64,000 bases of DNA from Limnephilus marmoratus (Eukaryota > Arthropoda > Insecta > Trichoptera > Limnephilidae). The stretch is taken from assembly GCA_917880885.1 (NCBI GenBank), contig OU862923.1:21488770-21552769 (forward strand), read 5' to 3'. The position numbers were made by a program, and so were the translations under genes. Shown one piece after another: positions 12,479-23,511 of the stretch (within the stretch, counting starts at the first letter, position 1; each line of letters begins with the position of its first letter). The notes below the pieces were generated by a model. The model was given only the letters and a program-made list of their open reading frames with translations, was not told the DNA's origin and did no database searches.

Positions 12479-13275
12479 CTTTGGACAGGAGCCTGAATTA
12501 CCGGAAACACATGGAAACAGTGGGCAAAAAAACCAGGACAAGACTAAACTTAGTCAATAAGCTGGCTGGTACTAGCTGGGGATGCGACGCCAACACGCTC
12601 AGAACGGCATCCATTGCCCTGGTTTTCTCAGCAGCTGAATACTGTGCTCCAGTATGGGCCAGAAGCGCCCACACTTCCATGGTCGACGTTCAGCTTAATG
12701 CCACAATGCGAACCATCAGCGGAACCTTAAAATCGACTCCTCTTCCTTGGCTCCCCGTACTTGCAAATATAACCCCGCCAAATATCAGGCGAGAGATTGC
12801 AACACTGAGGGAATACAAGAAGGCGCTGCAAAAAAGCGAAATACCCTTGCACGATGATGTCGTTTCTCACCCGGCATGCCGCTTAAAGTCTCGAAAACCC
12901 TTCTGGACGGAAGGAGAAAGACTCCTTCGAACACCTCTCACCCCAGAAGATAGGTGGAAGCTTGAGTGGCAATCAGCCAACGTCAAAAACGCCGATCTCG
13001 TGCAAGACCCCACTGAGAGACAGCCTGGGTTCTCATTGCCTCGCAAACTCTGGACTGCCATCAATAGAATAAGGTGCTCCCATAGCCGTTGTGCGCAAAT
13101 GATGCATAGATGGGGCCTTAAAGAGTCGGCGACGTGTGAATGCGATGCGGTGCAGACCACCGAACATGTGGTCAACGAATGCCCGCTCCATTCATTCCCC
13201 GGCGGGATTTATGAGGTCCACAGGGCAACGCCTGAGGCCCTAGACTGGCTCGCAGACCTAGATGTCCCCCTCTGA
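12463..13275 (+). pseudogene. LINE pol, part 2: C-terminal region after a frameshift
   Basis: The frame resumes with RYLAITLDRSLNYRKH, the usual segment after the reverse-transcriptase palm, then KLAGTSWGCDANTLR and EYCAPVWARSAH. It ends with a zinc-finger-like CECDAVQTTEHVVNECPLH and a TGA at 13273-13275. It differs in frame from part 1, so a small indel between about 12430 and 12462 separates them. Apart from that break the region is intact, so the insertion is fairly young. Confidence 0.85.
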
Positions 13276-13299
13276 CCCCCCACCATACGAAAGAAGAAG

Positions 13300-13310
13300 A
13301 ATTACCGCAA
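13300..13310 (+). repeat. Right target-site duplication of the LINE
   Basis: This is an exact copy of the 11-mer at 10573-10583 and follows the (GAA)n tail directly. Confidence 0.85.
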
Positions 13311-13860
13311 TGTACGTGACCATTTTTTTAGAAGATAGAATGGGTATAGTAAGCTATCCGTAAAAGATAGATATATGCCTTCGCGGACTTTTTTTTGGAT
13401 TTATAAAAGAGGAATATCCTACCATGCATTGTTTTGTTATATCCCAAAAGAATAAGGCAGCGTTTTCGATGAAAGCTACCAGGCGGCTCGACTTTTTCCG
13501 ACACTTCTAACAATTATCGGTATGTTTCAACCAATTTACACAAATCCTTGACAAATTACATACCTTAACCTTTCTCACAAAACACTATATCTATTGGTGA
13601 AACCCGCATGAAAATCCGTTCAGTAGTTTTCGAGTTTAACGCGAACAGACAGACAGACAGAGGACGCGGAGGACTTTAATTTATAATATGTAGAGAAGAT
13701 AGAGATGTAGAGAGAGAGAAGATGACTATAAAAGGTACCTATTCTCTTTTTAAACCGAATTTCCGTATTTCCTAGTTTATCACATTAAAAATAAATCTTT
13801 TCTTACAAATATAACTTTTTTGTCTTAAAACCACAAGAACGTTTGCAATGTGCCATCTTT
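13311..13860. other. Older repeat sequence interrupted by the LINE
   Basis: This stretch continues the sequence before the LINE. It contains gaaaatccgttcagtagttt, a short ACAG run and the end cggaggactttaatttataa at about 13665-13690, as in the copy at 10346. No gene is seen. Confidence 0.5.
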
Positions 13861-14099
13861 GATGGTCGATATTGTTCGATGATTTTTGTAGTTTAGTATA
13901 AAGTAAATAACCACTGATATTTGCATATTTCACAATTTGATAGATACACATATATAAACTGTTATAAATACATACGATGGCATATATTTGCCACTGACAT
14001 TTCGATCAGAGTTAATCTACGTCGGGACTTGACATTATAATTTCTCTTTCGTAATTGACTGTTAACCCTCAACATGTCATATCAAATCATATGTACTGA

Positions 14100-15751
14100 C
14101 ATGTAAAATTTGGATTATAGTGAATAGTATCGGACACCGCTTACGGATGGCGACTCATCTATTGGTGTATTGGGTATTAGACTATTTGACATCTACCATT
14201 CTCTCAAGATGGCTGTTTATATAAGCATTTTAGTCTAATTGCTTTTGAAATGTATTTAAATAGGTACCATTTAGATCACAAGGTTATATTTCGTCACATC
14301 GTGACATATTAATTTCCCTTGCGTAATTGACTGTCAGTTTGATGTATGGTCATGTCGCTCAAAGGTCCGTTGTAACGTATATTTATTTCTGTTAGTATGC
14401 GTCATATTTGTAAGAAAGAAGAAGAAGTTACGATGAAGCTATCAGCGGTGTGCCTATATCAGATACGAACACAAGAAGGTACCTACATACCTAATAATTG
14501 TGGTATTGGACCTCATCAAATTCTAACATGTTGACATAATTTACTATAATAGATAAATGGGTGTAGTATCGGACAAGAATGTTTACTGTAATTAATTTAT
14601 TCTAACATTCAAATTCCATCTTGTTTACTATAATAACCGACCACCACAACACGAGCATGTGCCTAGCATGGTCGTTGAAAAATTCTCAATTCATGTAATA
14701 AACAATTTAATGACTAAAGAAATCTTTTTAAAAAAATGATTGATGGTTGCGGTATCGGACAAGAAACTACTTTAATTGATTCTAACAAGTAGGTAAATTC
14801 TAACACTTTTATAATAATAACAATAAAGTAACTTTGTTTCAATAACGCTTTATTATATATCTTTAATATATTTACCATATCGTTTCGGTTCAACCTGAAC
14901 CTTCATCAGGGGTGTATAAAAACGTATTATACTTAGTAATTACGTAGTATTTCAAGGTAAATAGAAGAGGGAGAGAGAACATCAACTTTGGTTGGGACGA
15001 GTGGGAGGTATGTGAGAGAGAGCGGGTAAAAGAATTGTTTGCTACATATAAAAATCTAACATGTTTGCTATACTTGTTTGATGGGTGTGCAGTATCGGAC
15101 AAAAATGCTTAATATATTTGATTCTCATATTTAAATTCTAACGTGTTTACAATAATTGATTGATTTGTGTAGTATCAGACAAGAACACGTTCAAAGCCAA
15201 ACACTAACATGTTTACTAGAGTAATGATCCGGACGAGATCAAACACATGCTCAAAAGCTAACGCTGACATGTGTTCTATAATAATTATTATGGTCTGTTT
15301 TATCGGACTACATCAACAACACACTCGTGACCATAATAATAAACACGTTTACTGTATGTAGATCACAGAACTATATAAGCCGCACTTACCACTAAATTTA
15401 GAGGTAATGACTCAGACTGCAGATGCTACCGAAACTCCTACAACTGCGACATTATAAATAACCTAACGTTCATTAAATAGTCAAAAATTAATTAGCACGT
15501 TTACCGTATCGGGCAACAATAATAACATGAGCATAGCCAAACGCCGACATGTTTATTATAAAAAGGGATTGTAGCGTGTAGTATCGGACTATTATTAATC
15601 AAGCTTTAGCATGCATAACGACCACGTCTATACCCAAATAATAACATGTTTACTATAATAATGTTGTTTGGAGTGTGGGACTATATCAAAACATAACTCG
15701 CTCGTAGCCAAATGCCAACTTATTATGATAATGATTTTTTGTTATTTCCAG
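14100..15751 (+). repeat. Degenerate repeat ladder that resembles the start of CASK exon A
   Basis: The string (a)gtatcggac, which is the acceptor AG plus the first eight bases of exon A, recurs at 14128, 14567, 14753, 15093, 15173 (one change), 15301, 15507 (one change) and 15582, with more diverged copies near 14501, 15227 and 15667. Several copies go on with caagaacacg and tcatagccaa-like text, as found further inside exon A, then with aacatgtttactataataat. Close to the exon the spacing is about 75-85 bases. This is an exon-junction-derived minisatellite or its ancestor; the direction is inferred. Confidence 0.7.
14882..14910 (-). ncRNA. Hammerhead-ribozyme-like core motif (Penelope-type remnant)
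   Basis: On the - strand the sequence reads CTGATGA, one base, a 6-bp hairpin (GGTTCA/TGAACC, loop GGT) and GAAAC. CUGANGA and GAAA separated by a hairpin are the hammerhead core, and Penelope-like elements are known to carry such motifs. The extra base before stem II departs from the canonical core, and I could not assign stems I and III. It may therefore be an inactive relic. Confidence 0.35.
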
Positions 15752-15874
15752 TATCGGACCCCGCCTTCCACCGGAAGACCCTGGTGCTGTTGGGGGCTCA
15801 CGGAGTTGGGCGGCGCCACATCAAGAACACGCTCATAGCCAAGCACCCTGACCAGTATGCCTACCCCATACCAC
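15752..15874 (+). CDS. CASK: CASK coding exon A: start of the guanylate-kinase-like domain
   Basis: This internal exon encodes the start of the GK-like domain of CASK, a membrane-associated scaffold at synapses and cell junctions. It reads [15 protein letters not shown] near its start and ends in YPIP. The acceptor is ttatttccag, ending at 15751, and the donor is gtaagt at 15875. The first two bases finish a codon begun in an upstream exon outside the window, and the last base (C) joins exon B to make His. In active guanylate kinases this loop is GxxGxGK; here it is GAHGVGRR, the known CASK variant tied to lost catalysis and a protein-binding role (family knowledge). The sequence just before it carries a ladder of partial copies of this exon's own 5' end. 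Identity is near certain from the four exons together. Confidence 0.95.
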
Positions 15875-18800
15875 GTAAGTTATTCTTATTTACTTAAATT
15901 TTAGAATGTTTCACAGAAATGTAAATGTGAAATTGTCAATGAAATGGCCAATCAGTGCCATTTTGTTTGTTGGTTTTTTTTTTCATTTGAAAGGTCCCCG
16001 TTAAACGACGATTCTAGGTCTGTTTAATCTTTTTACGAAAGATGTCAGATAAATTCTATCAAATTTTCGATGGTTCTACGACAACTCGACAAAGTTGCAT
16101 TTCAACACCCCTATAAAAGTCCTTGAAGGTTATGAAAAAATAGCCCATAACCGAATAACCTTACCTTAACTTAACATGGTCTATTAAATCTTTTTTTCGT
16201 CACTTTTAATGTCTTCTCAAAGGAGTGATGAATCCACTTTATTGAGTTACCCGGTTATCGTTTCCGCCCCAAACACATTATAGACTGGGAGGCGAGATAG
16301 GTAAACCCTACGTCATCGAGTACACGGATGAAACTACTTTGTAGTGATAATGGACATTTAGAAAACCTTAAATAAGCTGGTCTGCCGGCGCGCGCCTCTT
16401 GGCAGGAGCCGCGCAGTCATGGAAATAGTCAGCGATTTTTTTCGAAAAAATTACGTCATCGAGTACAAGCATAACTTTTTATAGGGTACCTACATTTTTA
16501 AATAAAAAATTTGATTCATTGTTATGAAAATTAAATGTTAGTACTTATATTATGCAAATGAATTATTACTCTGTTAACAATTATGTTTATATTTTTGTAA
16601 AAATAAATATCTTCAAAAATATATTTTTTTTATGCAGTTCGACTAATCATTATTTGATAGAAAGCTCTAACGGACCTAGGATTTAACCTAACGGAGAGCC
16701 TACAATTTTTCAAAAAACCAACTGACAAAACACCCAAACCTGGACATTACCAAATAATAAAAAAATCAGTGTGTGCAGTTCACACGCGGTAGAAGTGAAA
16801 CATTCAGAAAACTAAAGTTATCTATCTATCGTTGGTGATAGCCACCGTTCAAAACGTTGCTTGGAAGGGGATTAGTCATGTTTAATGACCAGAAATAATA
16901 GACTGGCATTTTTAATCTTCCACTTCGTCCTCTTTTTCTTCTACTGGGGGTGGTCTTAGTCCCACTGACTCCCGAAGATTGGGAACACTTGGGACCAGTT
17001 GGCTATGCCATCATTGTGAAGTCATTTTATATCGTTGTGCAATGTATCATGTATTTTGGGCAAACATGTGGTATTTGTAAAATCTTTCATCATTGATTAA
17101 TCTTTGTAAAATTTTTACCATTTTCCAACCTTATTTCCTGTCTAGTTCTTCAATTAAAGGAAACAAAAATACATGCAGAGAAAACAAATAAAACATGATA
17201 TTTTAACGTATCAAAATTTTATAAAATAACCCATACATTTTTTCCACCTGAAAGCTAAGTTTAAATTTGTGCGTGGGTATTCTTGTACATATATGTTAAA
17301 ATATTAGTTTATTATTTTCTCTGTCGACTTTCAGAATTTTTTAATTATTCCTGATTGTTTTATCCCAGGTTTTGGCTGGTTGTTCCCTCGTATGGCTTTG
17401 TATAAAAATAGAAATAAATGATTGATTTTGGGTTTATTTTTGGTTCATTTAAAAACAAATTCAAAATCACGTTTGAAATCAAATTTACTTTGGTTAGACC
17501 ATAGATTCTCAACCTTTTTTAGACACTCCCCACTTTGAGAATATTTTTGTTTCTAGCTCCCCCTAACTCGTAAGTCTTAGCGGAGGGGGCGTAATGGGAT
17601 ATGGGAAATATTTTAAGGTGTGACGTAATTTATGGACGGCCCCTAATGGGATAGAATGGGACAAGATAGGATGGGGTGGGATGGGTTTCTCTGGGTCTCC
17701 TAGCGCCCCCCTGAAAATCTGAAACACCCCCAATTTTCTCTTGGTCTTCTACCGCTCCCCTGAAGGTCTGAAACGCCTCCAAGACGGACACGCCAAAAAT
17801 ACACTTCCTTCAGTACATCTCTTCAGTGCAGTTTGCGATCTCCAATAATAAATATTTTAATATTTATCGAAGGGACCAGTTTTTATAGTTATGTTAATGA
17901 CAATATTTTATACGATTTTTTTTGCTTTTAAAGTCACTTTTATTACGTCCGTGAATATTTCGTATCATCCATCAGACATCCCATATAATAAACCCGTTAA
18001 AAATATAATATGCGTAGGCTGGTAAATGAAATTTCGTATTAATTTGGATCTGGGATTAAAATTGATTGCTTTGTTAATTCCCCCAAAGATTAATCAACGC
18101 AATTAAATTATGATTCCCGCAGTGTAAATACAATTAAATATCTTTGTAAAATCCTGAGAATTGTTCTCTTTTCTGCTTTGTACAGAACTGTATAAATTGC
18201 ATTTGAAACTTGACTTGTATTCAGGAGATTATCAGATTACCCTAAAGTTGTATCAAATGGAACAAGTGTTGTGCTTTGAAGTGCGCTGTGATGTGATGAC
18301 AAACTCCATTAGGAAGAATCCCTGACAACTAGAATCTGGAACGTAGAAACTTTATTCCTTAACTTGGGATAAGTAAATGGATACTTTGCTAATAACCTTA
18401 CTTAGCTCTCCGACCTTCAAACGGCCCAATCCAATATTCTGGGTGTTCTTTGTACAGAACACGACCCACGCTAACATTACCAATTGCCTTTGAAGTGTTG
18501 TGTTGTGCTTTTAGACATTATTATTCTTGGGCTCTTGATCAAAACTAGCCCATTCAGACTCAGTCACAATAATGTCAACTAGTACTTGAAATGCTTTTGC
18601 TGTTTTGTTTTGTTATTGTTAATATTATAAAATTGGTCTTCATCGAAATTTTTCCTTTATCCTAGAAAAATATTCAATTTTCTTAAGTTTTAATCAAGGT
18701 TGATTCAATTCATCTCATTTGCTCCGATAACTATATTAGAGATATATTTCTCAACTCTACTGGTTTTGATGACCTCCTTGGTAGAGAGATAATCTACTTA

Positions 18801-19639
18801 GCTTTTGATACCAGGGTAAAATCTGACCGTATTCGGAATAAGTAAGGAAGCGATAAGAGTTTAAATTTATATCTGTTTTCGTATCGTTTTCATGCTTATA
18901 TTTTTAATTTTTTTTAAGTGTACTTTCACTTTATTTTGTATTTTCACCCCATCGAATTAGTGTAGCCCGATTAAGCTGTCGCTACCCAAAGTTCTACCGA
19001 TTTCTTACTTACGTCCCTTAAATATTTGAAGTTTTTAAGCTAAAAAAAAGTACATGTTATTTTTGAAAAAATAATATCGATACATTCCCAACGCCTAAAC
19101 GCAAATAATATATGAAATTCCCTGGATAGAAAAAAATCGCAAAGTATGCTCCGGAAATTATTATAAACACGTTTCTTTCAGTTATTTTACAAATATATGT
19201 TCGAAATAATTCACAGTGTTTCTTTAAATGCCGTTTTAGACAACCCTCAAGACATTTCTGCTCTATTTTTAGCGAGTCGTGTTTTATTAAACATTTTCAC
19301 AATTTTCGCTTCAATTTTATCGTTTTAAATATTAGCGCACTCTCTCCAACATTTGTAATTACATATCTCTACATCTTCTTCTTTTTGAGCGTGAATACGG
19401 CGCCTTAAGACTATCAATCAACATCGGAATATTGCTTGAAATTAGTGATGTAACGGACCTCTGCATCTACTCCCGCAGATGCGGAACTTCTGCAAACTTT
19501 TATGGAAGAGTGCCTTAGCAACAATGGCGGAACGCGTGGTAGTGTGGGCAGAAGCGGGTCGCTTCGGACAGTGCCTTGAGTAATTTATTTTGTTTTCGGA
19601 TTGGTAATTAAATATCTGGCTTGCAACTCCTTTAGCCCC
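15875..19639. other. CASK intron, first part: fragments of MITEs only
   Basis: No gene is seen. About 16095-16240 carries a MITE fragment (gttgcatttcaacacccc) related to 32395-32545. About 16775-16830 has a SINE-border fragment. About 17500-17760 has a hAT-like end (gattctcaacctttttt), G-rich stretches and a MITE end (gtgacgtaatttatgg) at 17622. Confidence 0.5.
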
Positions 19640-19960
19640 GTTAGTCGATTTGAAATTTGGATGAAACGGAAATGCGTCACCAAAATTTATTATAAGACGG
19701 AACCTGGATTCTAATATATTGCGGTAAATTCACAACTCCGGCGAGCGTCCGGTAGCGCAGCGGTATAGAACGTCGCAAATCTCAGCGGCCTGAGAAATCC
19801 AGTGAACGGAGGTTCGAATCCTACGAAATCCAAGAAAAAAACATTTTTATTTTTGTAAAATCTCCAATCTTCAAACCTGTTTAACATAAACAGACAAAAG
19901 AAAAGAAAGCGACTTTCTAGTTTCACTTCTTCCGCGTGTGAATTACACACCTTGATTTTT
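19640..19960 (+). mobile_element. tRNA-derived SINE, + orientation
   Basis: The head around 19746-19831 carries an A box (TAGCGCAGCGG) and an exact B box (GGTTCGAATCC at 19812-19822). The body ends in A/T-rich sequence with a gaagtgaaac-type border. It matches the inverted copy at 2055-2560. The cloverleaf is not convincing as a working tRNA, so I call a SINE. Confidence 0.7.
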
Positions 19961-19970
19961 TTTTGTTAAA

Positions 19971-20351
19971 TACAGGGTGTCCGGGGGTAAAGTGCATTAA
20001 CTTCGGGAGGTGATTCTACATGATAGTACAAGTAAAAAAGATTAATAACTTTTTTATAAATTCCAACTTTTAGAAGTAGTTTTGAGGTGAAAAGATAAAA
20101 TTAGACCGGCGTGTACAGCCAGATTTATTATTTTCCGCTGTTACGATACGGGCCAATCATAATCGAGTCGGGCGCCCGGCAGGCTCTCAGCAAGTAAGAT
20201 TGTACCTCACACTAAGGATTTTTAATAGGTCCCTCTTTTTGTATGGGAAAAAAATGTTGGAATTTCGGAAAAAGTTGTTGGTCTTTTTTACTCCTACCAT
20301 CATGTAGAACCACCTCCCGAAGTTAATGCACTTTACCCCGGACACCCTGTA
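19971..20351. mobile_element. TA-flanked MITE, 377 bp
   Basis: The ends cagggtgtccgggggtaaag and the reverse complement of the right end (ctttaccccggacaccctg) match almost perfectly over about 55 bp, through cttcgggaggtg. TA flanks at 19971-19972 and 20350-20351 indicate a Tc1/mariner-type element at 19973-20349. No ORF is present. Confidence 0.85.
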
Positions 20352-20645
20352 TAACTTACAATTTTTGTTTTAATTTTGATTATCGCAATTAAAATAAACG
20401 TATCATACTTCAACCAACGAAAGTGCAAAAACTTTTCTTTCTATCGGTTCTCATAGAATTTCTAATAACTATTACTCATCCGCATCCGAATAAAAACCTA
20501 TCTGCTTCAGATTCTACTTCTACTTCCACTTCCGTTATAACACTTCCGTTATAGCTATACTTGAAATAGCTTTTGCTATGTTTTGTGAATAGATTAAAAT
20601 GTGGACTATCCAACCTTAGCATTCCCGTTCTACTCATCCTCCTTC

Positions 20646-20685
20646 CCCAACGCTCCCACTTCTTAGAGGAAGTGGGAGCGTTGGG
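20646..20685. repeat. Perfect 17-bp hairpin
   Basis: The arms CCCAACGCTCCCACTTC and GAAGTGGGAGCGTTGGG are perfect inverted copies with a 6-base loop (ttagag). No TIR element surrounds it. Confidence 0.8.
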
Positions 20686-20872
20686 AAAGTGTGTTAGAAC
20701 ACAATTCTCGAAAATGGGGATAAGAATAGGCTGTAATATTATTATTTTAATTTCGTTCGATGGTTTTGTTGCTGAAAGCAGTTGATTACCTCTCAATCAA
20801 ATATGTATGTGTAATTAATTGTATAATCTAGATTCAAATATGATAGGCACATGCCAATCATGGGCTTTTGGC

Positions 20873-20876
20873 ACTA
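20873..20876 (+). repeat. Left target-site duplication (ACTA) of the Gypsy element
   Basis: ACTA precedes the 5' LTR and recurs at 29802-29805 right after the 3' LTR. Confidence 0.8.
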
Positions 20877-21922
20877 TGTCACGTAAATAATTATCAATTT
20901 GTGATATAATTATTTACCTGACCACTAACCTGATAATTTGAACAGCACGGAATGGATTGGCAACACTTTTTTTTTCTCTCTGGTTTTTACTTTTTTGAAT
21001 TCGCACCGTACGGGAAGCCGGTGTTGATTCGACTTGTCACTTTAGTGATAGTTTTGGATTTAAAAAATGGGATAATCTCTTCGTTACAAATTGTTTTAAA
21101 CGATTTTAATCGCGAGCCGGGCGATGTACATTTTGCAAACGCTTCTTTCTGATGTGATCGGAACGCTGTTTCTAATGTGATTGGTCGCCGCCATTGGGAC
21201 CGATATTTATCCGCGAAATAACGGTATTGTAAATTACCTACATAATCGCGACTGGCATATTGAAAAGCTTTGCGAGGGAGAGTCCTTATGACCTGGTACG
21301 GTTATTGCTGCTCATATTTGTGACGGATGGTCACTCGGCGTTCATTTCCTGATGAGGTGTGCTGACGGAAATCGTGTTTCATCCGGTGGGCTCAACCGGA
21401 GCGCTGGTGCTGATCTTGGATGCTGCTCCCTGGCGGGGAGTCCTCATTCTCTGGCCTTCCTGGGGGTCTTTCCTGGTTCCCATCCTGGAGATTGCGAGAG
21501 AATATGGCCCGCGGTTCATCAACGCGCTATATTCAAGTAAATTAAGAGTTCGTGTCAGTGTAGAATTAGATAAAGATCCATGGTCCGCAGGTACGATATT
21601 TCTTTCTGCTTAATTATATTCCTGTCAAATCTGTTATGAATCTGTTATGTTTCAGAATCTGTTATGTTTTTGGGGATGTGAAACCCGGCCCCTCAAAAGG
21701 GCAACATTGTTATGTTCTTTATAAAATTATACTGGGCTTTGGTTGTTTTGGAAATGAACTCTTTTATTACTGAAACCAATTTAACCTCACAAGTAGAAAC
21801 CTGTTTTCGTTTATTCCCAAACATTCTTGTTCTTTTTTTATTCTGGAACAAAAAAAGCAGAACCTTCCTACATTACGGATCGCTAGGTCCCACATAACCT
21901 GAGAGAGAGAGAGATAACCTTA
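20877..21922 (+). repeat. 5' LTR
   Basis: The LTR starts tgtcacgtaaataattatca and ends ataaccttata, 1046 bases. It matches the 3' LTR at an offset of 7877, except that the GA run near the end has six units here and seven there. Small open frames in it are not genes. Confidence 0.92.
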
Positions 21923-21924
21923 TA

Positions 21925-21940
21925 TTTGGCGCTCCAACGT
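21925..21940 (+). other. Primer binding site candidate
   Basis: TGGCGC begins two bases after the 5' LTR, the usual place for pairing with a tRNA 3' end (…GCGCCA). Which tRNA is used cannot be settled from these bases. Confidence 0.5.
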
Positions 21941-22542
21941 TTTAAGTTGAATATTCTGCTTTTGGTGCCCGTATATTCTAACGGTCTGTTATGTTTTGAG
22001 TTTCTGCTTCTTTTTCCGAATTTTCAAGGTTGGATATGTATTATTCATTAATATCTTCATACTGTTATAATGGTACCAGTGTGTGTGTGTATAATGGATT
22101 ATATGAAATATTTCGCGGTAGTTTGAAATTTTGTGCATATTATTATGTCATTTTTTTTGCTTTGCTTTAAATTGTATTGGTTTCCGGTTGAGCTTCGTTC
22201 GCTCTCAAATTTTGTGTAACGTAAACATAAATATACCTACTAGAACAGCTTCGTTCTTTTTTTTCGGATAATATTTTTGGGACATTTTTGTAGGCTGGCA
22301 AGTTTGTCTATGGTTATGTCAGTTGTTATTACAGATCAGCTGAGAGCGATTTTTGTTGACATGTGTCAGATGTCAAACGATCATTATTATACTTCGATTA
22401 TGTTATCGTAATAACTTTATAAACAATTTTCCGGACTTAATATAGTGTTATTCGGTTTATCTCATAAATATTAACTATTTCATATGGAATCATCTGGATT
22501 ATTTTCTTCGTTTTGTTTCATAAATAAATTCCATTTGACAAA
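21941..22542 (+). other. Gypsy leader region
   Basis: These 600 non-coding bases lie between the primer site and the gag ATG. They would hold packaging signals, but I see no recognisable motif. Confidence 0.5.
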
Positions 22543-23511
22543 ATGACGTTGTCTAACATCAACGGGGCCTCAAAAGAGGAAATGATTCAGATGCTTTCTG
22601 ACGTTAATATTACTCCAGAACCCACTTTGTCCGCCATGAGAGAGCAAGCGCGAATTTACAACAGGAACCTTAAACAATCTAGTGGTACTTCTTCTCAACA
22701 AGAAACAAGCAGTGATGAAAGTCCTAATACAAATACCATCATAACTAATAATTATTATCAGAATATAACTACAAATCCTTCCGTACATAGCTGGGGTGTT
22801 AAGTTTAACGGATCTTCAGACATCCGTGACTTTATACAACGTGTGGAGGAGTTATCTAGGTGTCGTCATATTGAGTTGCCGCTTGTTGTCACTTCGTTTG
22901 CTGACCTTTTGGAGGGAAGAGCATTGCTATGGTATCGTACCATTTATAAAGATAATTTAACTTGGCTAGAACTGAAAAAACTAATTTTATCTCGTTTTGA
23001 TCCAATCGCTAACCAAACCGAAGCTTTAAAAGCTCTCTTCTCTATGAAACAGAAGTATAATCAAAGCGTAGTTGATTATGTTGAAGACGTGCAATTAGCT
23101 AATTTAAGATTAAACGTTCAACTTCCGGAAGAACAAATTGTGGATTTAGTGTGCAATAGCCTATTGCCGAAATATGCTCTTGTTATTGCTTATTTTGAGG
23201 ATAAAAATTTAAATTCCTTAATTAGTGTTTGTAAGCGATTTGAAAAAAGTTTAGCTATTTCCGACGATGAAGCAAATTCGGTCAAAGACAAGAATAAACC
23301 GTCATCCGTTCCGTTGAATAATAATGCTGCACCTTCTTCCTCTTCTTCTTCTTCTTCACCTTCTGCACAATTTTATAGAAATAAATTACTTTGCGCTTAT
23401 TGTAATATAAAAGGTCATTCCAAGCCGTTTTGTAGAAAATGGAAGTTTGATTCTCAGAAGAATCATACCAAGCGACAAGCTAATCCTGAACGACATAATT
23501 CAAAAAACTAG
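22543..23511 (+). CDS. gag: Gypsy gag (capsid and nucleocapsid), 322 residues
   Basis: Gag forms the particle that packages the element's RNA in the cytoplasm. The ATG at 22543 lies in a good context (acaaaatgac). The middle holds a retrotransposon-gag capsid region (VKFNGSSDIRDFIQR, WLELKKLILSRFD, VVDYVEDVQ). A serine-rich linker then leads to one CCHC zinc knuckle, CAYCNIKGHSKPFC (Cys284, Cys287, His292, Cys297), and a basic tail. The stop TAG at 23509-23511 follows directly on a slippery heptamer, so gag is expected to be the main product and pol a frameshift extension. The frame is intact. Confidence 0.93.
   Translation: MTLSNINGASKEEMIQMLSDVNITPEPTLSAMREQARIYNRNLKQSSGTSSQQETSSDESPNTNTIITNNYYQNITTNPSVHSWGVKFNGSSDIRDFIQRVEELSRCRHIELPLVVTSFADLLEGRALLWYRTIYKDNLTWLELKKLILSRFDPIANQTEALKALFSMKQKYNQSVVDYVEDVQLANLRLNVQLPEEQIVDLVCNSLLPKYALVIAYFEDKNLNSLISVCKRFEKSLAISDDEANSVKDKNKPSSVPLNNNAAPSSSSSSSSPSAQFYRNKLLCAYCNIKGHSKPFCRKWKFDSQKNHTKRQANPERHNSKN
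23502..23508 (+). promoter_or_regulatory. Programmed -1 frameshift heptamer (A AAA AAC) at the end of gag
   Basis: In the gag frame the codons are tcA AAA AAC TAG, an exact X XXY YYZ slippery site one codon before the stop. Slipping back one base enters the pol frame, which is open from 23508 through to 26681. A possible 5-bp hairpin (CTAGC/GCTAG) lies at about 23532-23547. The site fits the known -1 mechanism; use in vivo is inferred. Confidence 0.85.

Larger units (their letters stand above)
10584..13299 (+). mobile_element. 5'-truncated Jockey-like LINE insertion
   Basis: This is a single 2.7-kb insertion with a truncated 5' end inside the endonuclease domain, a full reverse transcriptase, a Cys/His C-terminus, and a short gaaagaagaagaa tail. 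It is flanked by an exact 11-bp duplication. It interrupts older repeat sequence (10497-10572 continues at 13311). One frameshift near 12430-12460 breaks the ORF. Confidence 0.9.

Noticed and set aside
19746..19831. tRNA gene with exact B box
   Set aside because: There is no good cloverleaf, and the sequence recurs with the same flanks at 2055-2560, which marks a SINE.
20952..21897. Several 61-84-codon frames repeated at 28829-29774
   Set aside because: They lie inside the LTRs and are duplicated simply because the LTRs are.
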